Below, in pieces: positions 10,238-17,022 of a stretch of 64,000 nucleotides of DNA. Origin of the DNA: Phycisphaerae bacterium (GTDB taxonomy: Bacteria; Planctomycetota; Phycisphaerae; Phycisphaerales; Phycisphaeraceae); NCBI GenBank assembly GCA_030425705.1, contig JAUHZU010000001.1:124001-188000 (forward strand), given 5' to 3'. The stretch's first letter is position 1. Each line of letters opens with the position of its first letter. The notes under the pieces are model-generated. The model searched no databases. It was not told the origin of the DNA and worked only from the letters and a program-made list of their open reading frames with translations. The position numbers and the translations under genes were made by a program.

Positions 10238-10240
10238 ACT
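10235..10240 (+). promoter_or_regulatory. -10 element of a leaderless gatB transcript
   Basis: TAAACT, the same hexamer as in both rRNA promoters here, ends 7 bases before the gatB ATG; there is no Shine-Dalgarno. It overlaps the end of the upstream gene. Confidence 0.5.
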
Positions 10241-10247
10241 CCCCCGC

Positions 10248-11765
10248 ATGACCACCGCCCACGACCCCGGCCAGCCCTACGGGCTCAAGACCACCCTCAT
10301 GGTCGGCATGGAGATCCATGTCGAGCTCGATACCCGCACGAAGATGTGGACCGATGCGCCCAACGTCGCGCACCCCGACTACTTCGACGCCGGGCCCAAC
10401 ACGCTGCTCTCCCCGGTCGTGATCGGCATGCCCGGCACGCTGCCGGTGATGAACCACGCGGCGGTGGAGATGTCGATCCTCGTTGGGCTCGCGCTGAACT
10501 GCGCCATCGCCCGGCGGTGCAAGTGGGACCGCAAGAGCTACTGGTACCCGGACCTGCCTAAGAACTACCAGATCAGCCAGTACGACCAGCCGATCTGCGG
10601 CGCGGGCTACCTCGACATCCCCGTGGACGGCAGCACGAAGCGCATCCGCATCACCCGCGCCCACCTCGAGGAGGACGCGGGCAAGCTGCTGCACGACCTG
10701 CCCGGCGGCGGGCACAGCGACGGCTCGCTGGTCGACCTCAACCGCGCGGGCACGCCGCTCCTGGAGATCGTCACCGAGCCGGACTTCGGCAGCGCGGATG
10801 AGGCGGTCGTCTTCGGCCAGATGCTCCGCGACCTCTGTCGTCACCTGGGCGTTACGCAGGGCGTTATGCAGCAGGGACACATGCGCTTCGAGCCCAACAT
10901 CAACGTCCTCATCGAGAAGGACGCCAGGACCTGCAAGACCCCGATCGTCGAGATCAAGAACCTCAACTCGTTCAAGGCGGTGCACGGCGCGATCCTGCAC
11001 GAGCACACCCGCCAGGTCGAGAAGTGGCTCGAGGACGGCGTGGAGATGGGCGCACGCTCCAAGTCCACGCGCGGCTGGGACGATGCCAAGCTCGTCACCA
11101 CCCCGCAGCGTGAGAAGGAAGACGAGGACGAGTACCGCTACTTCCCCGACCCCGACCTGTGCGAGGTCGAGGTGGACGACGCGATGCTCGAGGCGATCCG
11201 CGCCCGCCTGGTCGAGCTGCCCCACGCACGGCTGCGGCGGTACGTCGACGAGCTGAAGCTCAAGGAGGCCGACGCGAAGGCGATCATTGACGAACCCGCG
11301 GTGACGGCCTACTTCGAGCGGGTGCTGGCCGAGGGGGCCGGGGCGTTGCCGGCCGCGAAGCTGCTGCGGAACAACCTGAGCAAGCTGGCGAACGAGAAGG
11401 GCGCCGGCCCGGACGCGTTGGGCGTGAGCGCTGCGCAGCTCGCGAGCATCGTGGGGCTGCTCGATGCCGGGACGGTCGGCAGCAACGTCGTCGACACGCT
11501 GCTGGTTGCGTGTACCACCAGCGACGCCGACCCGGCCCAGCTCGCCGAGCAGGGCGGCCTGGTGCAGGTGCAGGACGACAGCCAGCTCGAGGCGTGGGTC
11601 GACGAGGTGCTGGCCAACCCGAAGCTGCAGAAAGCCGTAGAGGACCTGCGCGGCGGCAAGCAGCAGGCCATCGGCGCCCTGATGGGTCAGGTCATGCGCC
11701 TGAGCAAGGGGTCAGCCAACCCGGGGCAGGTGACCAAGCTGATCTTGGCGAAGGTGCGGCAGTAG
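10248..11765 (+). CDS. gatB: Aspartyl/glutamyl-tRNA amidotransferase subunit B
   Basis: GatB is the kinase and tRNA-binding subunit of GatCAB, which converts mischarged Glu-tRNA(Gln) and Asp-tRNA(Asn) into Gln-tRNA and Asn-tRNA. The 505-residue length is normal. The N-terminal catalytic cradle shows GMEIHVEL and the strongly conserved DRKSYWYPDLPKNYQISQYD stretch, then ITRAHLEEDAGKLLHD, DLNRAGTPLLEIVTEPD and EIKNLNSFKAV. YRYFPDPDL follows, and the C-terminal YqeY-like tail domain ends in KGSANPGQVTKLI. GatA and GatC are not adjacent, so the complex is encoded at separate loci here. A dispersed inverted repeat lies directly downstream. Confidence 0.96.
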   Translation: MTTAHDPGQPYGLKTTLMVGMEIHVELDTRTKMWTDAPNVAHPDYFDAGPNTLLSPVVIGMPGTLPVMNHAAVEMSILVGLALNCAIARRCKWDRKSYWYPDLPKNYQISQYDQPICGAGYLDIPVDGSTKRIRITRAHLEEDAGKLLHDLPGGGHSDGSLVDLNRAGTPLLEIVTEPDFGSADEAVVFGQMLRDLCRHLGVTQGVMQQGHMRFEPNINVLIEKDARTCKTPIVEIKNLNSFKAVHGAILHEHTRQVEKWLEDGVEMGARSKSTRGWDDAKLVTTPQREKEDEDEYRYFPDPDLCEVEVDDAMLEAIRARLVELPHARLRRYVDELKLKEADAKAIIDEPAVTAYFERVLAEGAGALPAAKLLRNNLSKLANEKGAGPDALGVSAAQLASIVGLLDAGTVGSNVVDTLLVACTTSDADPAQLAEQGGLVQVQDDSQLEAWVDEVLANPKLQKAVEDLRGGKQQAIGALMGQVMRLSKGSANPGQVTKLILAKVRQ

Positions 11766-11806
11766 CGGCGCGGGTTTCCACGATGGCACAAAGCCCCGCG
11801 TGAGGA

Positions 11807-11947
11807 AGGAAACCACCGATGCACTCGGATGCACACCGATTCGAGCGTGGTGGATTTCTGGGATTCAGAACAACACATCAAGAGGTTAGCGCTATAGAGA
11901 ATCAGCCGCTCCTCATCCGTGTAGATCCGTGTGCATCGGTGGTTTCA
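11807..11947. repeat. Dispersed inverted repeat, copy 1 (ACCACCGATGCAC family)
   Basis: The left arm, starting near 11808 with AAACCACCGATGCAC, is mirrored by GTGCATCGGTGGTTT ending near 11946. Outer arms are a perfect 15 bp; the inner parts (GGATGCACACCGAT and ATCCGTGTAGATCC) match only partly. About 70 bases of unique sequence lie between. A second copy is at 51807-51886. There is no gene here. Confidence 0.75.
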
Positions 11948-11966
11948 ACTACCTCTGATATAGAAG

Positions 11967-11994
11967 ACAGCACCACCCGCAAAGGTGGTGCTGT
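11967..11994. terminator. Hairpin between convergent genes
   Basis: An 11-bp stem (ACAGCACCACC, arms 11967-11977 and 11984-11994) sits between gatB and the convergent PEP-CTERM-like gene. There is no clear T-run on either strand, so it is only a probable transcript-end structure. Confidence 0.5.
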
Positions 11995-12020
11995 TGTTGG
12001 TCGCATGTTGTTCCTGTCTC

Positions 12021-12752
12021 TTACACGTCCCGGCGGCGGCGTTTGGCGGCGAGGCCGAGCAGGGCCAGGCCCATGAGCGCGGCGCTGGGGGTGGGGACGG
12101 GGGTGGAGTCTTCGGGCTCTTCGTTCAGGTCGGGCAGGTCGCCTTCCTGGTCGAGGTGGCAGGGGTAGTTGCCGCTGGGCTGGCCGGTGCCGGCCAGGGC
12201 CCAGGCGGTCTCGGCGTGGTCCTGATCGTTGTAGCCCTGCAGGCGGAGGCCGATGCCGTAGCCCTGGCTGGCGAGTGCGTTGTCCAGGTCCTCGAGGGAG
12301 ACGCCCGAGCCCGCGGCGACGTAGGCGACGGTCGCGGTCCGGCCGGACTCGACACCCATGAGCATCGTGTCGTGCATGCTGCCCTGGTCCATGACCTCGT
12401 AGCTGACCAGCGAGCTGGTCCAGCCGGCGATGTCGGGGGTGACGGCGCCTTCGACGAAGTTCGGCGGGCCGCCGAGGTTCAGGTTGCGGTCGAAGGGGCT
12501 GGAGGAGAAGTAGCTGGCCCAGCCGGACTCGAAGTAGAAGCCGGTGATGATGGCGTCGCCGCACTGGGTGTTGTTCTCGATGACGAACTCGTAGTCGTAG
12601 CCGGCCAGGTCGGACTGCTGGACGGTGACCATGATCTCGACGCCCTCGTGGGCCTGGCCGGTGACGACGTCGAAGTAGGCCGAGCCCGCGGAGGCGGTGC
12701 CTGCGGCGGCGAGAGCGAGGGCGGCGGTAGCGATGTGCTTGCGGATGGTCAT
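12021..12752 (-). CDS. Exported protein with PEP-CTERM-like sorting tail
   Basis: A 243-residue secreted protein of unknown function. A signal peptide (MTIRKHIATAALALAAAGTASA) is followed by a mature domain without recognised motifs. The C-terminus has a Pro/Glu-rich spacer, then PVPTPSAALMGLALLGLAA and a basic end KRRRRDV. This is a tripartite PEP-CTERM-like signal in which PSAAL takes the usual PEP position. Such tails are recognised by exosortase-type systems in other Gram-negative bacteria, and the variant is inferred to work similarly. CAGGGGA 8 bases before the ATG is a good Shine-Dalgarno. The protein is probably exported to the outer envelope or matrix. Confidence 0.82.
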   Translation of the reverse strand: MTIRKHIATAALALAAAGTASAGSAYFDVVTGQAHEGVEIMVTVQQSDLAGYDYEFVIENNTQCGDAIITGFYFESGWASYFSSSPFDRNLNLGGPPNFVEGAVTPDIAGWTSSLVSYEVMDQGSMHDTMLMGVESGRTATVAYVAAGSGVSLEDLDNALASQGYGIGLRLQGYNDQDHAETAWALAGTGQPSGNYPCHLDQEGDLPDLNEEPEDSTPVPTPSAALMGLALLGLAAKRRRRDV

Positions 12753-12941
12753 GGCGTGTTCCCCTGCCGTGGTGTTGGTTTCCGTTGCGTCTGGGTAAAC
12801 AATGACACGGCCCGGCGTCGGGGCAAGCCGCGGAGCAGGTCTGCGGCGTCATCCCGGCCGGGTCCTGCGGGCTGGTGGGGTTGTGCGGGCTGGCGGGGAG
12901 TGTGCCGGGGTCGGCGGACCGCCCGCGGGGCCGAGGCGGGT

Positions 12942-12947
12942 TAGAAT
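12942..12947 (+). promoter_or_regulatory. -10 element of a leaderless transcript
   Basis: TAGAAT (5 of 6) ends exactly 6 bases before the ATG at 12954; no Shine-Dalgarno is present. Confidence 0.52.
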
Positions 12948-12953
12948 CCGGCC

Positions 12954-13694
12954 ATGGCGATTGGTTTCCAACGGGGCTTGGCGACGCCGTTCCGCGGGTT
13001 CTCGCACCTGCGTCGGCACCCGCACCTCTGGCCGTTTGTGATCCCCGCGGCGCTGGTGAACGTGCTGATCACCGGGGCGGCGCTGCTGGTGCTCGTGCTG
13101 GTGGCGGTAGCGCTGGTGGCGTGGGTGCACCCGATGTTCGGCGACGGGGTGTGGGCCATCCTGCTGGAGGTGATCGTGGTCGCCGCGGTGGTCTTGGTGG
13201 TGCTGGGGCTGACGCTGGTGTGTTGGTTGCTGATGCAGAACATCATCGCCGGGCACCTGCTGTCGAAGCTGGCCGAGCGGGTGGAGCGGGACCTGGGCAT
13301 CGACGAGGGGGCGATCGCGTCCGTACCGTTCCGACGGCAGGTGATCGACGGCGGGCTGGACACCGGGCTGCTGGTATCGATCAACGCGGCGGGCTTCCTG
13401 ATCCAGCTCGTCCCGGGCATCGGGACGGTCGTGGGCGTGCCGCTGGTGTTCATCGGCGACGCGTGGGTGCTGGGCAGCGACTTCCTGGCACACCCGCTGA
13501 ACCTGCGCGGCCGGACGTTCGGCGAGCGGCAGCGTTTCCTGCGCCGCCACGCGCGCGTGACCGTCGGCATCGGCACGGTGGTCGTGCCGCTGGGGCTGAT
13601 CCCGGTCGTCGGCGGGCTGGTGACGGCCTGCACGGTGATCGGCGCGGTGCTGCTGTACCGCGAGTTGGAGGACGCCCCGGACGCGGGGGCGTAG
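12954..13694 (+). CDS. EI24/CysZ-like membrane protein
   Basis: An integral membrane protein of 246 residues resembling the EI24 (CysZ/DUF540-like) family, some members of which transport sulfate. The features are a conserved-looking N-terminus (GFQRGLATPFRGFSHLRRHPHLWPFVIPA), two long helices at about 27-58 and 66-92, and an amphipathic middle with LSKLAERVERDLG. A re-entrant-like pair (LIQLVPGIGTVVGVPLVFIGDAWVL) and a C-terminal helix (VPLGLIPVVGGLVTACTVIGAVLL) follow. No sulfur-assimilation gene is nearby, so the substrate is not assigned. It probably has its own leaderless promoter and precedes the hydrolase gene by 48 bases. Confidence 0.72.
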   Translation: MAIGFQRGLATPFRGFSHLRRHPHLWPFVIPAALVNVLITGAALLVLVLVAVALVAWVHPMFGDGVWAILLEVIVVAAVVLVVLGLTLVCWLLMQNIIAGHLLSKLAERVERDLGIDEGAIASVPFRRQVIDGGLDTGLLVSINAAGFLIQLVPGIGTVVGVPLVFIGDAWVLGSDFLAHPLNLRGRTFGERQRFLRRHARVTVGIGTVVVPLGLIPVVGGLVTACTVIGAVLLYRELEDAPDAGA

Positions 13695-13730
13695 CGCCTT
13701 GTCGCGCGGCGCGGCGGCGCGCTTCCCGGC

Positions 13731-13736
13731 TACAAT
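13731..13736 (+). promoter_or_regulatory. -10 element of a leaderless transcript
   Basis: TACAAT (5 of 6) ends exactly 6 bases before the ATG at 13743; no Shine-Dalgarno is present. Confidence 0.55.
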
Positions 13737-13742
13737 CGGGCG

Positions 13743-14732
13743 ATGCCCGAGCCCCAGCCGGTAGTGATGATCCACGGCATCGCGATGCGTCGCGAGGCGA
13801 AGGTCACGGCGTACGCCGAGGCGATGCAGTCGCGCCTGGGCGACCGCTACCGGCTCGTGCCGATCTACTGGGGCGACCTGGGCGCGGACGACACGTACCT
13901 GCACAAAGTGATCGCGCGTTACCCGCAGAAGAGCACGAACTTCGGCGCGATGGTGCGCGACGCGGTGGCCCGTCCGATGGTGCGCGGGGCGGGCAAGGCG
14001 CGGGCCTGGGTCGAGGCCCGGCGGGGCGACCTCCGCCGGTCCAGCGTGCTCTACGAGCACTCCAAGCGGCGGAGCGTGACCAGCCGGGCCAACGTGCACG
14101 GCTACCTGGGCGACAAGTTCCAGGAGGCGCGTCTCTGGCTGACGCAGCAGTCCCTGCCGTTCATCGCCGACGTGATCGTCTACCAGAGCCACACCTACCG
14201 CACGAAGATCCACCAGCGTGTGCGCGAGGTGATCGACCGCGAGCTGGGCGAAGACGCGGGCCGGCCCGGCCGACCGATCAAGGTCATCGCGCACTCGCTG
14301 GGCGGGGTGGTCGCGTTCGATATGGCGGTGCGGAACACCGACCCGCTGTACGTCGAAGCCCTGGTGACGCTGGGCAGCCAGCCGGCGTTCTTCCACCTGC
14401 TGGACCCGCGCGAGGGGCTCGCGCCGTTCGAGGAGGGCCGGCCCGTTGCGCTGCCGCCGACGATCGGCCGGTGGACCAACGTGTGGGACGAGTACGACCT
14501 ACTGGCGTTCGGCACAGGCGAGGTGTTCCGCCTGCACGGCGGCGCGGTGCCGACGGATACGGCCGTGCGCTGCACGCGCTCGCGCATCAAGGGCGCGGCG
14601 TTCATGCGCTCCCACCTGGGCTACTTCGAGAACAAGGACGCGGCCGAGGCCGCCCGGCGCTGCCTCGACGGCGGCGTGTTGCCCACGGAACCCGAACCCG
14701 AAACCCCTACTCCCGAGGACGGACCGGCATGA
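13743..14732 (+). CDS. Alpha/beta-hydrolase (lipase-like) protein
   Basis: A 329-residue predicted serine hydrolase without a signal peptide, so probably cytosolic. VVMIHGIA near the N-terminus is the oxyanion-hole strand. VIAHSLGGVVAFD holds the nucleophile S185 in a GHSLG-type elbow, with Ala replacing the first Gly. NVWDEYDLLAF may carry the acidic residue and RLHGGAV or SHLGYF the histidine, but these assignments are uncertain. The segment between the two motifs is long, as in PGAP1/lipase-3-like proteins. The C-terminal 25 residues are acidic and Pro-rich. Its stop overlaps the next start (ATGA), so the ArsC/Spx-like gene is translationally coupled. Confidence 0.75.
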   Translation: MPEPQPVVMIHGIAMRREAKVTAYAEAMQSRLGDRYRLVPIYWGDLGADDTYLHKVIARYPQKSTNFGAMVRDAVARPMVRGAGKARAWVEARRGDLRRSSVLYEHSKRRSVTSRANVHGYLGDKFQEARLWLTQQSLPFIADVIVYQSHTYRTKIHQRVREVIDRELGEDAGRPGRPIKVIAHSLGGVVAFDMAVRNTDPLYVEALVTLGSQPAFFHLLDPREGLAPFEEGRPVALPPTIGRWTNVWDEYDLLAFGTGEVFRLHGGAVPTDTAVRCTRSRIKGAAFMRSHLGYFENKDAAEAARRCLDGGVLPTEPEPETPTPEDGPA

Positions 14733-15076
14733 AGTTTTATGGCTACCAGAAGTGCTCCACCTGCCGCGACGCCATGAAGTGGCTCGACGACCACGGCGTC
14801 GCGTACACCTTCGTCCCCATCATCGAGAAGCCGCCCACGCAAAAGGAGCTCAAGACCGCGCTCGCCGCGGGCTACACGCTGCGCAACCTGTTCAACACCT
14901 CGGGCATCCAATACCGCCAGCACAAGATGAAGGACAAGCTCGCGGTGATGAGCGAGGCCGAGGCCCTCAAGGCGCTGACGGGCAACGGGTACTACGTGAA
15001 GCGGCCCTTCGCGATCGACGGCAAGACGGTCACGATCGGCTTCAAGCCGGATAAGTACGCGGAGGTGTGGGGATAG
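14729..15076 (+). CDS. ArsC/Spx-family thioredoxin-fold protein
   Basis: A 115-residue member of the ArsC/Spx/YffB group, starting MKFYGYQKCSTCRDAMKWL. The C9-S-T-C12 redox pair is intact. The conserved ELK (residues 35-37, before TALAAGYTLRNLFNTSG) and KDKL follow, and the protein ends in GFKPDKYAEVW. Arsenate reductases of this fold use the first Cys with downstream Arg residues, while Spx proteins bind RNA polymerase. The sequence shown does not settle which applies, and no ars genes are nearby. The start ATG shares four bases with the upstream stop (ATGA). Confidence 0.82.
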   Translation: MKFYGYQKCSTCRDAMKWLDDHGVAYTFVPIIEKPPTQKELKTALAAGYTLRNLFNTSGIQYRQHKMKDKLAVMSEAEALKALTGNGYYVKRPFAIDGKTVTIGFKPDKYAEVWG

Positions 15077-15126
15077 GCCCGCCGGGTATTGGCTATGGGC
15101 AAGTCGGTTTCACTCCGCGCGGTTCG

Positions 15127-15498
15127 TCACGCGCACTCGTCGCACAGGCCGTAGAGGATGACCTCGTGGTCTTCGAGGGTGAATCCGTCCGGGATGAGGG
15201 GCTTGAGGTTGCCCGGGCAGCCGTGGACCTCGAAGACCTTGGAGCAGGCGCGGCACTCGAAGTGGTGGTGGTGCTTTTTCCCGGCCATCTCGTAGCGGGT
15301 GGGGGCGTTGGGCAGGTCCACGGGGGTGAGCCAGCCCTCCTCGACACCGAGCTTGAGGGTGCGGTAGACGGTGGCGAGGCCGAGGTTGTCGGCATCGGTC
15401 TGCGCGGCGGCGAGGACCTCGTGGGCGTCGAGCGGTCGGCCGGCCTCGTCGATGGCCGCGCGGATGGCGCGGCGCTGTGGGGTGCTGCGGGGCTTCAT
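15127..15498 (-). CDS. Fur-family metal-dependent regulator
   Basis: A 123-residue transcriptional repressor of the Fur/Zur/PerR family. The winged helix is about residues 1-70 (TPQRRAIRAAIDEAGRPLDAHEV, then LATVYRTLKLGVEEGWL, the DNA-reading helix). The dimerisation domain has a His cluster at 76-79 and C82-x-x-C85 and C119-x-x-C122, which build the structural zinc site. The metal sensed cannot be told from this. It is divergent from the peptide-transport operon across 114 bases, so control of that operon is possible, but no Fur-box palindrome was recognised. A perfect TATAAT ends 8 bases before the ATG. Confidence 0.93.
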   Translation of the reverse strand: MKPRSTPQRRAIRAAIDEAGRPLDAHEVLAAAQTDADNLGLATVYRTLKLGVEEGWLTPVDLPNAPTRYEMAGKKHHHHFECRACSKVFEVHGCPGNLKPLIPDGFTLEDHEVILYGLCDECA

Positions 15499-15506
15499 CG
15501 CAACAG

Positions 15507-15512
15507 ATTATA
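15507..15512 (-). promoter_or_regulatory. -10 element of the Fur-family gene
   Basis: A perfect TATAAT on the minus strand ends 8 bases before the ATG at 15498, so the leader would be 0-2 nt. No -35 was recognised. Confidence 0.55.
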
Positions 15513-15597
15513 GGTGCACGGCCCGGCGGAGATGCGGCGGCGGGTTCCGGCCCGGTGGGAGGGCTAGGGCAGTCCCGCACCACGCGAAGTGTTTGGT

Positions 15598-15603
15598 TAT
15601 GAT
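15598..15603 (+). promoter_or_regulatory. -10-like element of the peptide-transport operon
   Basis: TATGAT (5 of 6) ends 9 bases before the ATG at 15613, giving a leader of only a few bases. Confidence 0.42.
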
Positions 15604-15612
15604 GACCCATCC

Positions 15613-16953
15613 ATGAGTACCGCCGCGGATGCCCCCCAACCCATCGCCGCCGCCCCCCCGGGGGACCCGCGTGGCATGCCGCGCCTCTCGACGGGTCGGC
15701 TGGGTGCGGTTCTCCTGCTGCTCATCGCCTTGCCGTGCTTCCTCACCCTGCCGTGGACGCTGGGCACGCCCAGCCATTCCGGCACGGGCCAGCGGTACAA
15801 CGACCAACGTCTTAAGCCCTCGTCCCAGCTCCAGGGCCCCGGCTCGGTCACGTTCCAGGCCGATGCCGCCTCGCCGAAGGTCACGTTCTTCGAGCCGCTG
15901 GGCACCGACGACCTGGGCCGGTCGGTCTTTGTCCGCTGTTTGATGGGCGGGGCGATCTCGCTGGGCGTGGGGATCTGCGCCGCGCTGCTGGCGGTGTTTA
16001 TCGGCGTGAGCTGGGGTGCGGCCGCGGGCTACCTCGGCGGGCGAACGGACGCGTTCATGATGCGCATCGTGGACGTGTTTTACGGCCTGCCGTACCTGCT
16101 GCTGGTCGTGATGCTGTCCGTCGCGGTGGGCGGGGTGGTCGACAACCTGTCTGACGGGATGGTGACACTGCCCGGCGTGTTCCGCGCATGGTGGGGCGTG
16201 TCACCGGCCGTGTATGTGCTGGCGTCGCTGGGTGTCGTGCTTCTGCTGTGCGGGGTGGTCGCGGGGCTGATCTGGGTGACCGGCGAGGCGTTCAAGACCC
16301 GCACCGGGCTGGACCTGCCCGACCTGCTGCGGTTCTGCATCCGCATGCTCGCGGCGCTGTTGATCTTCGCGACGCTGTTCCTGGCGTTGTGGATGGTCGC
16401 GCTGATCCCCGTGCTGCACAACGCCAAGGGCGAGACGCAAGGGGCGCTGCCCCAGTTCCTCGTCACGTTCATCACCGATTACCCGCTGGTCATCAACCTG
16501 CTGACGCTGGTCGCGGCGATCGGCGGGGTGAGTTGGCTGACGATGGCGCGGGTGATCCGCGGGCAGGTGCTCTCGCTCCGCAGCCAGCCGTTCATCGAGG
16601 CCGCCCGGGCGCAGGGCATGGGCGTGGCGCGCATCATCCGCGTGCACCTGCTGCCGAACCTGATCGGCCCGATCGTCGTCTATACCACGCTGGCCGTGCC
16701 CCAGGCGATCCTGCAGGAGAGCTTCCTGAGCTTCCTGGGGATCGGCGTGCAGGAGCCGCTGCCCAGTTGGGGCCAGCTCGCCTCCAAGGGCATCGAGGAG
16801 CTGCCCGCGCTGGCGATGCCCGGCCAACTCGCGTTCAACTGGTGGCTGATCGTCTTCCCCTGCCTGCTGCTCGGGCTGACGCTGATGAGTCTGAACTTCA
16901 TGGGCGACGCGCTCCGCGAACGCTTCGACCCCCGATCCAACAAGAAACGGTAG
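15613..16953 (+). CDS. Oligopeptide ABC transporter permease, OppC/DppC type, enlarged (first copy)
   Basis: Inner-membrane permease of a peptide-type ABC importer, first of five same-strand genes. The family signals are GTDDLGRSVFVRCLMGGAISL after the first helix and the ATPase-docking EAA loop EAARAQGMGVARIIRVHLLPN. QESFLSFLGIGVQEPLPSWG and the terminal MGDALRERFDPR follow. At 446 residues it is about 150 longer than a usual OppC. The surplus lies between VVDNLSDGM and WLTMARVIRGQ and adds two hydrophobic helices (AVYVLASLGVVLLLCGVVAG and LAALLIFATLFLALWMVAL). A GTG at 15589 is an alternative start, but the ATG leaves a normal cytosolic N-terminus. A second OppC-type gene lies in the same operon. 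Confidence 0.88.
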   Translation: MSTAADAPQPIAAAPPGDPRGMPRLSTGRLGAVLLLLIALPCFLTLPWTLGTPSHSGTGQRYNDQRLKPSSQLQGPGSVTFQADAASPKVTFFEPLGTDDLGRSVFVRCLMGGAISLGVGICAALLAVFIGVSWGAAAGYLGGRTDAFMMRIVDVFYGLPYLLLVVMLSVAVGGVVDNLSDGMVTLPGVFRAWWGVSPAVYVLASLGVVLLLCGVVAGLIWVTGEAFKTRTGLDLPDLLRFCIRMLAALLIFATLFLALWMVALIPVLHNAKGETQGALPQFLVTFITDYPLVINLLTLVAAIGGVSWLTMARVIRGQVLSLRSQPFIEAARAQGMGVARIIRVHLLPNLIGPIVVYTTLAVPQAILQESFLSFLGIGVQEPLPSWGQLASKGIEELPALAMPGQLAFNWWLIVFPCLLLGLTLMSLNFMGDALRERFDPRSNKKR

Positions 16954-17022
16954 ACCCCCGGGGCCCGTGACTGCCGGCCGACCCGCCGGCCCCACGCGTC
17001 CCCCATCGAGAAGGCACCCGCC

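Noticed and set aside
14729-15076. Arsenate resistance gene
   Set aside because: The fold fits ArsC, but no arsR, arsB or acr3 is nearby, and Spx-like or uncharacterised members look the same at this level.
15499-15612. Fur box controlling the transport operon
   Set aside because: No convincing 19-bp palindrome of the Fur/Zur/PerR type was recognised in the divergent region.
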